64,000 nt of DNA, taken from Rhodocaloribacter litoris (lineage in GTDB: Bacteria; Bacteroidota; Rhodothermia; Rhodothermales; ISCAR-4553). Below the pieces are notes generated by a model. It searched no databases, was not told the DNA's origin, and saw only the letters and a program-made list of their open reading frames with translations. The DNA lies in contig NZ_CP076718.1 of assembly GCF_011682235.2 (NCBI RefSeq), positions 1 to 64,000 of the forward strand, in the 5' to 3' direction. The translations under genes were made by a program, and so were the position numbers. Within the stretch, counting starts at the first letter, position 1, and every line of letters begins with the position of its first letter. Positions 57,479-64,000 of this stretch are shown in pieces.

Positions 57479-58676
57479 CGAAGAGAAAGCGTGTCTTCAG
57501 CAGGCACTCGGCGTACTCGTCCTCCGCGTTCGAGTCCCAGACGATGCCGCTGCCCGTCCCCATGACGCCCGCGTCGCCCCGCAGCGTGATCGTGCGGATG
57601 GCCACGTTGAAGACCGCCTCGTCGCCGGGGGCGGCGTAGCCGATGGCCCCGCAGTAGACGCCGCGCGGACCGGGCTCCAGCGTGCGGATGTGCTGCATGG
57701 CCCGGAGCTTGGGTGCCCCCGTCACCGAGCCGCAGGGAAAGAGTGCCCGGAAGAGGCCGGCGTAGCCGGTGCCGGGCCGCAGCGTCCCCTCGACGGTCGA
57801 GGTCATCTGGATGAGCGTGGGATACGTCTCGATGGTGAAGAGCGCCGGCACGCGGACGCTCCCGGGGAGGCAGCACCGGGAGAGATCGTTCCGCAGCAGG
57901 TCCACGATCATCAGGTTCTCGGCCCGGCTCTTCTCGTCGTGCCGGAGCCGCTGCCGCAGGGCCTCATCCTCGTCCGCCGTGCGGCCCCGGCGGATGGTGC
58001 CCTTCATCGGGCGGGTGCGCACGAGGTCGCCGCGCCGCTCGAAGAAGAGCTCGGGGGAGCACGAGAGCACCAGGGCCTCCGCCAGGCGGATCCAGGCGCC
58101 GTAGCGGACGGGCTGCCGCCGGCGGCAGGCCGCGTAAAAGGCGCGGGCCGACCCCTCGAACCGGAAGCGGTACGGCCCGGTGAGGTTGATCTGGTAGACG
58201 TCCCCTTCCCGGATCAGCGCCCGGACGGCCGCGACCCGGCGAGCGTAGGCGCCGGGCGCGTAGGCGAAGCGGCCGTCGGAGACGCGGTACGGCGCCCGGT
58301 CGTCGAGCAGCGCCGCCACGGCACCGGCTCCGAGCACCGCGGGGGCACGATAGACGCCGAACCAGGCCAGCGGCAACGCGGCCGGCGGTTGCGGCGGGGC
58401 GGCCGCGCGCTCGAGCGCATACCCGGCCTCGTAACTCAGAAAGCCGGCCACGTACAGCCCCCGGGCCACCGCCGCGTCGATCCCGGCCAGCACCCGGTGC
58501 ACCCCGGCCGGTGTCCGGGCCGAAAGCACCCGCACCGGATCGACGAACAGCAGTCCCCGGGCCGGCCCGTCCTCCGGCGCCGGCGCATCCAGCAGCACCG
58601 TGCCGGGCCGCAGCAACACCGCCCCGGGTTCGGCCGGAACCCCGGGCGCCTCCGCTATGAGCATGTCCCGTGCCAT
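57465..58676 (-). CDS. pabB: Aminodeoxychorismate synthase component I
   Basis: A 403-residue chorismate-utilising enzyme that aminates chorismate to 4-amino-4-deoxychorismate. Features include REGDVYQINLTGPYRF, RPMKGTIRRGRTADEDEA, ENLMIVDLLRNDL and CGSVTGAPKLRAM. The glutaminase partner PabA is not in the window. I chose ATG 58676 (MARDMLIAE); a longer frame to 58769 adds 31 residues without match. It is divergent from the ATP-grasp cluster. Confidence 0.92.
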   Translation of the reverse strand: MARDMLIAEAPGVPAEPGAVLLRPGTVLLDAPAPEDGPARGLLFVDPVRVLSARTPAGVHRVLAGIDAAVARGLYVAGFLSYEAGYALERAAAPPQPPAALPLAWFGVYRAPAVLGAGAVAALLDDRAPYRVSDGRFAYAPGAYARRVAAVRALIREGDVYQINLTGPYRFRFEGSARAFYAACRRRQPVRYGAWIRLAEALVLSCSPELFFERRGDLVRTRPMKGTIRRGRTADEDEALRQRLRHDEKSRAENLMIVDLLRNDLSRCCLPGSVRVPALFTIETYPTLIQMTSTVEGTLRPGTGYAGLFRALFPCGSVTGAPKLRAMQHIRTLEPGPRGVYCGAIGYAAPGDEAVFNVAIRTITLRGDAGVMGTGSGIVWDSNAEDEYAECLLKTRFLFDDDG

Positions 58677-58815
58677 CGGCGCGGGCAACGAGCCGCCCGC
58701 CGATTTGATCCGCCGCCGGCAGGTCCCCGTCAAAAATCCTGCATTTCCTCGCCCCCGTTCGCCCGGCAATGCTTAACTTTATCCCCGCTATCCGTCGCCT
58801 TATCCGTGAATCCCC
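58677..58815. promoter_or_regulatory. Divergent promoter region of pabB and the ATP-grasp cluster
   Basis: A 139-base gap, less GC-rich than its surroundings, with TCAAAAATCCTGCATTTCC and CAATGCTTAACTTTATCC. It must hold promoters for both directions, but no pair of boxes is clear. Confidence 0.4.
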
Positions 58816-59778
58816 ATGCCCGAACCCGCGAACCGCCCCCGCAAGATCGGCGTGCTCCGGGGGATGGAAACGACCTTCCCCGACGCCCTCATCCCCTACA
58901 TCAACAGCGAATACGCCGGCCGGAACGTCGTGGCCGAGTTCGTCCTGATCGACACGGTCAAGATGGACGACGAGCCGGGTTACGACGTCATCCTGGACCG
59001 CATCTCGCACGAGGTGCCCTTCTACCGCTCCTACCTCAAATGGGCCGCGCTCAAGGGCACGTACATCGTCAACAACCCGTTCTGGTGGAGCGCCGACGAC
59101 AAGTTCATCGACAACGTCATCGCCCGGCAGGCCGGGGTGGCCGTGCCCAAGAGCGTCATCCTGCCGCACCGGCAACACCCGCCCAACACGCAGGCCACCT
59201 CCTTCCGCAACCTGAAATACCCGGTGGACTGGGACGCCGTCTTCGACTACGTCGGCTTCCCCGCCTTCCTCAAACCCCACGACGGCGGCGGCTGGCGCGG
59301 CGTCACGAAGGTGAACAACCCGGACGAGTTCTTCACCGCCTACAACGCGTCGGGGGACGACTGCATGATGCTGCAGGAAGGCATCGCCTTCGAGCACTAC
59401 TTCCGCTGCTATGGCGTCGGACGGCAGAAGGTGCACATCATGCCCTACAACCCGCTGGCCGAGCCGCACCGGCGCTATTACGACGTGCCCGAGGGACCCT
59501 ACGACGAGCAGCTCCTTCAGAAGATCGAGCGCGACGTGCTGGCCCTCTGCAACGCGCTCGGCTATGACCTCAACACCGTCGAGTTCGCCGTACGGGACGG
59601 CATCCCCTACGCCATCGACTTCATGAACCCGGCACCGGATGCGGACTACCACTCCGTCGGCCACGACAACTTCGAGTGGATCGTCCGGGCGATGGCCGAA
59701 TTCCTCGTCGAGAAAGCCACCGAGGAACGACGGCCCCGGCAATTCACCGCCAACGGGTTCCTCGAACCGGCGGTCTGA
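58816..59778 (+). CDS. ATP-grasp ligase (RimK-like fold), unknown substrate
   Basis: A 320-residue ATP-grasp protein. The nucleotide-binding Lys is K153 in FLKPHDGGGWRG (151-162), and metal-binding acids fit E256 (NTVEFAVRDG) and D268 with N271 (AIDFMNP). Such proteins join a carboxylate to an amine, thiol or amino acid through an acyl-phosphate. It is the first gene of a three-gene set with a circularly permuted ATP-grasp and a glutamine amidotransferase, suggesting a small peptide-like or amidated product. Confidence 0.82.
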   Translation: MPEPANRPRKIGVLRGMETTFPDALIPYINSEYAGRNVVAEFVLIDTVKMDDEPGYDVILDRISHEVPFYRSYLKWAALKGTYIVNNPFWWSADDKFIDNVIARQAGVAVPKSVILPHRQHPPNTQATSFRNLKYPVDWDAVFDYVGFPAFLKPHDGGGWRGVTKVNNPDEFFTAYNASGDDCMMLQEGIAFEHYFRCYGVGRQKVHIMPYNPLAEPHRRYYDVPEGPYDEQLLQKIERDVLALCNALGYDLNTVEFAVRDGIPYAIDFMNPAPDADYHSVGHDNFEWIVRAMAEFLVEKATEERRPRQFTANGFLEPAV

Positions 59779-59840
59779 CCGAAGCCCCGGCGGCGAGAGG
59801 CCGGCCGCCCCACCGGTCCCGGAACACGTCCCCCCCTGCC

Positions 59841-61199
59841 ATGCATACCCGCCTGCAACCCGCCATCGACTACTACCACAGCCTGATCGCCCGCGACCTG
59901 CGCGCCGCAGAAGAGCAGCTCGACCTCCTCCGCACGCAACAGGCGGAACGGCGCGTGCTCTTCGGGGATCGACCGCTGGCCGGCTGCCTCCGCCCCACCT
60001 TCCTCACCGAAACGACCTACACCGAGGTGCAGGACACGGTCTACCTCATCCGGCAGGCCGTGTTGCGCATCGCAGCCGCCTTCTTCAACGACTACGACCG
60101 GCTGCGCAACGAACTCGGCATGCAGGAATGGGAAGTCGAGCTGGCTTCCATCCCCACGAACGTCATCCGCCTGGCGGCCACGGCCCGGATGGACTCGTTC
60201 ATGACGACCGACTCGTTCAAGTTCGTCGAGATCAACGCCGAGGTCCCTGCCGGCATCGCCTACATCCATGAGCTGGCCCGGATCTTCCGCGACCTGCCCG
60301 TCTTCCGGGCCTTCGAGCAAAAATATCCCGTGCGCTTCGTCTCGCCGCTCGAACACACGTTTGCGGCCCTGATCCAGATCTACCACGAGCAGTTCGACGG
60401 CCGGGAAGAAAAGCCCACCTTCGCCATCGTGGACCACCTCGACGTGCCCACCGTCCACGAGTTCCGTCTCATCCAGGCCTACCTGCAGCGGCTCGGCTAT
60501 GCCTGCGAGATCGCCGACCCGCGCACGCTCGCCTGCCGCGACGGCTGGATCTACGCCAACGGCCGGAAGATCGACATCCTCTACCGGCGGCTCCTGCTCA
60601 ACGAGTTCTACGCCATGAAGGACGATTGCAAGGCGTTCCTGGAAGGCTACATGGCGCAGAAAACCTGCTACCTGAACTCGTTCCGCACGAAGATGGTGCA
60701 CAAGAAGGCCATCTTCTCCTTCCTGACCGACGAGCGCTACACGCACGTGCTCACCGAGGAACAGCGCCGTGCCATCGACCGGCACATCCCGTGGACACGG
60801 CTGCTGCGCCCCATGAAAACGACGTTCCGGGGGCTCAAGATCGACCTCCTGGAGTTTGCCCGGAACAACCGGCAGTACTTCATCCTCAAGCCCAACGACG
60901 AGTACGGGGGCAAAGGCGTCACGCTCGGCTTCGCCGTCAGCCAGCCGGAATGGGACGCAGCCCTCGACGAAGCCCTCGACAACGATTATGTCGTGCAGGA
61001 ATGCGTCGATATTCACCGGGAACCCTTTCTGATGAAAACCGAGAACGGCTGGGCGCCGGTGCCGGTGGTCATCGACCTGGATCCGTATGTCAACGGCCCC
61101 TCCGTCGGGGGATGCCTCACCCGGATCTCGACCTCGAACCTGGCCAACGTGACCGCCGGCGGGGGCACCCTTCCCCTGTTCATCCTCCGCTATGCCTGA
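59841..61199 (+). CDS. Circularly permuted ATP-grasp ligase
   Basis: A 452-residue protein in which the usual C-terminal metal motif (KFVEINAEVP, E130 and N132) comes before the ATP-grasp glycine loop (ILKPNDEYGGKGVTLGF, K350), the order expected from circular permutation as in amidoligase-type ATP-grasp proteins. YVVQECVDI and DLDPYVNGPSVGG follow. It probably adds an amino acid or amine to a carboxylate; the substrate is not identifiable from sequence. Confidence 0.8.
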   Translation: MHTRLQPAIDYYHSLIARDLRAAEEQLDLLRTQQAERRVLFGDRPLAGCLRPTFLTETTYTEVQDTVYLIRQAVLRIAAAFFNDYDRLRNELGMQEWEVELASIPTNVIRLAATARMDSFMTTDSFKFVEINAEVPAGIAYIHELARIFRDLPVFRAFEQKYPVRFVSPLEHTFAALIQIYHEQFDGREEKPTFAIVDHLDVPTVHEFRLIQAYLQRLGYACEIADPRTLACRDGWIYANGRKIDILYRRLLLNEFYAMKDDCKAFLEGYMAQKTCYLNSFRTKMVHKKAIFSFLTDERYTHVLTEEQRRAIDRHIPWTRLLRPMKTTFRGLKIDLLEFARNNRQYFILKPNDEYGGKGVTLGFAVSQPEWDAALDEALDNDYVVQECVDIHREPFLMKTENGWAPVPVVIDLDPYVNGPSVGGCLTRISTSNLANVTAGGGTLPLFILRYA

Positions 61200-61268
61200 A
61201 CGTTTGCCGGCGTGCGGCGTAGTCTGAACGCACCACACCCCACGAACCCTGGACCAACCCGAATCCCG

Positions 61269-62126
61269 ATGTCGACGCCGCAGACCCCCGTTCGCGTGGC
61301 CGTGCTCGACCTGTACGACAACGAGCCGAACGAAGGCATGCGGGCCATCCGCGAGATCCTGGCGGCCAGCGACCGGCGATACCACGGCGTGCCGGTGACG
61401 TTCGACGTCTTCGAGGCCCGCTACCGCGCCGAGGTGCCGGGGCTCGACTACGACGTGTACGTGTCCTCCGGCGGCCCCGGCAGCCCCTTCGACGGCGAGG
61501 GCAAACCGTGGGAAACCGCCTACTTCAACTGGCTGGAGCGCGTCTGGGCACACAACAGCGGCACGAAGGACTCGAAGAAGTACGTCTTCTTCATCTGCCA
61601 CTCGTTCCAGATGATGTGCCGTTTCTTCGAGCTGGGGGAGGTCACGCAACGCCGCTCCCCCTCGTTCGGCATCCTGCCGGTCCACCTGACCGAGCAAGGG
61701 CGCAAGGACTGGCTCTTCGAAGGCCTGCCGGACCCCTTCTACGCCGCCGACTTCCGATCCTGGCAGGTGGTGCAGCCCCACCGGGAACGGCTTCGCCGGC
61801 TCGGGGCCCGTATCCTCGCCCTCGAAAAGATTCGCCCGCACGTGGACCTCGAGCGGGCCGTCATGGCGATCCGCGTTTCCGGGGAAATCGTGGGAACCCA
61901 GTTTCACCCGGAGGCCGACCCGCCCGGCATGACGAAGCACTTCCTCAAGCCGGAACGCCGGGCCTACGTGATCGAGCACCACGGCGAGGAGAAATACCGG
62001 CGTATCCTGCGGCGGCTGCAGGAGCCGAACGCGCTCACCCGCACCCACAACGCCGTCCTGCCCAACTTCATCCGGCATGCCGTCACGAACCTGCGCCCCG
62101 AGCAGGCCCTGCGCCGGGTGGCATGA
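61269..62126 (+). CDS. Class I glutamine amidotransferase-like protein
   Basis: A 285-residue GATase1 domain protein. The triad is C110 (FFICHSFQMM), H213 and E215 (GTQFHPEAD), with an oxyanion loop SSGGPGSP (66-73). The nucleophile elbow reads ICHSFQ rather than the common GxCxGxQ. It would release ammonia from glutamine, or act as a hydrolase or transferase on a gamma-glutamyl group, for the ATP-grasp partners upstream. It lacks a synthetase domain and is not PabA by its neighbours. Confidence 0.8.
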   Translation: MSTPQTPVRVAVLDLYDNEPNEGMRAIREILAASDRRYHGVPVTFDVFEARYRAEVPGLDYDVYVSSGGPGSPFDGEGKPWETAYFNWLERVWAHNSGTKDSKKYVFFICHSFQMMCRFFELGEVTQRRSPSFGILPVHLTEQGRKDWLFEGLPDPFYAADFRSWQVVQPHRERLRRLGARILALEKIRPHVDLERAVMAIRVSGEIVGTQFHPEADPPGMTKHFLKPERRAYVIEHHGEEKYRRILRRLQEPNALTRTHNAVLPNFIRHAVTNLRPEQALRRVA

Positions 62127-62156
62127 GGAGGGGTTGAAAACGGGCAGGCCGGAGGC

Positions 62157-64000
62157 ATGCGAACGTCATTGCCGGCCCACCCTGCCATCCGCCGCCGGGT
62201 CGCGCCGCAGAACCCCGCGCGCATGAAAGACCGCTTTTCCGCTTTCCCGGCACGCATCCGGCGCCGCGCGTTGCGGTGGCTGCTCGGCGGGCTGGTGCTG
62301 TGCCTGGGGGGATCGCTGCTGTGGCCGCCGCCGGTAACGCACCCGCGGGCGGTGCCGTCGGCCAGCCTGCAGGTGACGGACCGGACGGGAGGGCTGCTGC
62401 GCGAGCTGCGCCCGTGGGGCCGGAGCCGGCCCGTCGCGCTCGACGACGTCAGCCCGCATGTGGTGCCGGCGCTCCTCGCCGCCGAGGACCGGCGCTTCTA
62501 CCGGCACGTCGGCATCGACCCCGCCGCCGTCCTGCGGGCCGCGTGGGCCAACCTCCGCGCGGGGCGCATCGTCAGCGGCGCCTCGACGCTCACGATGCAG
62601 GTGGCCCGCCTCCTGCGCACACGGCACGGGCGCTCCTGGACCGGCAAGCTCGCCGAAGCCCACCTGGCCCTCCGGCTGGAACTATACCTGACGAAAGACG
62701 AGATCCTCACACTCTGGCTCAACCGGGCTCCGTTCGGCAACGGCGCCACCGGCATCGAGGCGGCCGCGCAGACCTATTTCGCCAAACCGGCGCGGGACCT
62801 GACACCGGCCGAGGCGGCCTACCTCGTGGGCCTGCCGCAACGCCCGTCCGAGCTCGACCCCTTCCGCCACCCCGACCGGGCCCGCGCCCGGCAACGGTAC
62901 GTCCTTCAGGCCATGGAACGCGAAGGCTTGCTGACGGCCGAGGAGCGAAGGCGCCTGTCCGCCCTGCCGGTAGGGCTGGTCACCCCGCAGGAGCGGTTCC
63001 GCGCCCCGCACCTGGTCGAGCACCTGGCCCACACCGCCACCGGCGACGTGGTCGAGATCCGCACCACCATCGACCCGCAGCTCCAGGCGACGGTCGAAGC
63101 GCTGGCGCGGGGGCACCTCGGGCGCCTCGGCACCCTCGGCGTCGGCAACGCGGCGGCCGTGGTGCTCGACAACCGGACGGGCGACGTGCTGGCCTACCTG
63201 GGCAGCGTCGACTTCTGGGACGAGCGGGCCGGCGGCCAGAACGACGGCGTGCGGATGCTTCGCCAGCCCGGCAGCGCCCTCAAGCCGTTCACCTATGCCC
63301 TGGCGCTCGCCTCCGGCCGCTACACCCCCGCCTCCATCCTGCCCGACATCGAGACGCCGATCCTGGAGGCCGGCGGGGCCTTCACGCCGGAGAATTACGA
63401 CGAGCGGTACCACGGCCCGGTACCGCTGCGGCAGGCGCTCGCGTGCAGCTACAACGTCCCGGCCGTCCGGCTGGCCCGCGAGCTCGGCCCGCCGGCCCTG
63501 CTCGACCTTCTGCATGCCGCCGGCTTCACCTCGCTCGACCGCCCGCCGGAGCACTACGGCGTCGGGCTGACGCTCGGCAACGGCGAGGTACGCCTCATCG
63601 AGCTGGCCCGGGCCTATGCCGGGCTGGCCCGCGGCGGCAGCCTGCCCCCCCTCCGCTACGAGCACTGGCGCCGCACCGCCGCCGGCGACACGTTGCGCCC
63701 GGCCACGCCGCCCCCCGTGCCGGTAGGACTCGCCCCCCGGATCGTCTTCCTGATCACCGACATCCTGGCCGATCCCGAGGCACGGGCGCCCGCCTTCGGA
63801 CGGGGCGGGCCGCTCGAACTGCCTTTCCCCTGCGCCGTCAAGACCGGCACCTCGAAAGACTACCGGGACAACTGGGCCGTCGGCTACACCCCTCGCCACA
63901 CGGTGGCCGTCTGGGCCGGCAACTTCGACGGCCGCCCGATGCGGTGGGTCAGCGGCGTCACCGGAGCCGGCGCCCTGCTGAAGGCCATCTTCCTGGCCCT
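62157..64000 (+). CDS. pbpC: Penicillin-binding protein 1C (partial, runs off the window)
   Basis: A bifunctional peptidoglycan transglycosylase/transpeptidase of the 1C class, of which about 614 residues are present. After an N-terminal membrane anchor (LRWLLGGLVLCLGGSLLWPP), the transglycosylase domain shows the catalytic Glu in AAEDRRFYRHVG and GASTLTMQVARLL; the transpeptidase domain shows the nucleophile Ser in RQPGSALKPF, SYN in ACSYNVPAV and the KTG motif in KTGTSKDYRDNW. The C-terminal part lies beyond 64000. An in-frame ATG at 62223 is an alternative start. Confidence 0.93.
   Translation, partial: MRTSLPAHPAIRRRVAPQNPARMKDRFSAFPARIRRRALRWLLGGLVLCLGGSLLWPPPVTHPRAVPSASLQVTDRTGGLLRELRPWGRSRPVALDDVSPHVVPALLAAEDRRFYRHVGIDPAAVLRAAWANLRAGRIVSGASTLTMQVARLLRTRHGRSWTGKLAEAHLALRLELYLTKDEILTLWLNRAPFGNGATGIEAAAQTYFAKPARDLTPAEAAYLVGLPQRPSELDPFRHPDRARARQRYVLQAMEREGLLTAEERRRLSALPVGLVTPQERFRAPHLVEHLAHTATGDVVEIRTTIDPQLQATVEALARGHLGRLGTLGVGNAAAVVLDNRTGDVLAYLGSVDFWDERAGGQNDGVRMLRQPGSALKPFTYALALASGRYTPASILPDIETPILEAGGAFTPENYDERYHGPVPLRQALACSYNVPAVRLARELGPPALLDLLHAAGFTSLDRPPEHYGVGLTLGNGEVRLIELARAYAGLARGGSLPPLRYEHWRRTAAGDTLRPATPPPVPVGLAPRIVFLITDILADPEARAPAFGRGGPLELPFPCAVKTGTSKDYRDNWAVGYTPRHTVAVWAGNFDGRPMRWVSGVTGAGALLKAIFLA

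Noticed and set aside
61269-62126. Glutamine amidotransferase as the PabA partner of pabB
   Set aside because: The elbow and overall sequence differ from TrpG/PabA, it is on the opposite strand, and its close partners are the ATP-grasp genes.

Overview
The window is GC-rich, densely coding bacterial DNA, probably from a marine or thermophilic Rhodothermales-type member of the Rhodothermota/Bacteroidota. That placement is an inference. It rests on TonB-dependent receptors with N-terminal carboxypeptidase-regulatory domains, a Bacteroidota-type NagB, LutABC, a fused rhamnulose-phosphate aldolase/dehydrogenase, and many start codons with no clear Shine-Dalgarno sequence. No rRNA, tRNA, CRISPR array, transposase or integrase was seen.

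Region 1 (26-2093): NagB, a very small lipoprotein-like ORF, and a SorC-family regulator on the minus strand. Region 2 (2301-23927): thirteen tightly packed plus-strand genes that look like one operon for L-rhamnoside use. It contains a TonB receptor, GH106 and GH78 alpha-L-rhamnosidases, a GH3 enzyme, a Tat-exported TIM-barrel enzyme, an NCS1-type permease with a 65-residue membrane partner, rhamnose isomerase, rhamnulokinase, a bifunctional aldolase/lactaldehyde dehydrogenase, and LutABC. Together these can take rhamnosides to DHAP and, via L-lactaldehyde and L-lactate, to pyruvate. Two matching palindromes (TGAACA-N2-YGTTCA) lie between the SorC regulator and the operon.

Region 3 (24256-48890) is the most interesting part. 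The first half (24256-36123) encodes a 4-hydroxybenzoate/protocatechuate beta-ketoadipate pathway (PobA, PcaH/G, PcaB, PcaC, PcaD, fused PcaIJ, PcaF) together with an alpha/beta hydrolase, a second flavin hydroxylase, a FAH-family hydrolase and a hydroxypyruvate isomerase-like protein. The second half (36403-48890) has a TonB receptor, an MFS permease, a pyranose-oxidase-like GMC flavoprotein, two TIM-barrel proteins and two small beta proteins resembling C-glycoside deglycosidase alpha and beta subunits (order alpha1-beta1-beta2-alpha2), an AraC regulator, a cyclase-family hydrolase, an extradiol (VOC) dioxygenase and a DHA2 transporter. Read together, this looks like a self-contained route that imports aryl C-glycosides, oxidises the sugar, breaks the C-C glycosidic bond, opens one aromatic ring by meta cleavage and sends the other to the TCA cycle through protocatechuate. 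Notably AT-rich stretches lie at the upstream edge and in the middle of this block.

Region 4 (49061-64000): an SSS symporter, a DUF389 protein, mannonate dehydratase, a PPK2 kinase, an outer-membrane beta-barrel receptor, pabB/pabC, a three-gene cluster of two amidoligase-like ATP-grasp enzymes (one circularly permuted) plus a class I glutamine amidotransferase that may make an unknown amide- or peptide-like metabolite, and the start of penicillin-binding protein 1C, cut by the window end. Strong hairpins mark several gene ends; in two cases the stop codon sits in the hairpin loop.
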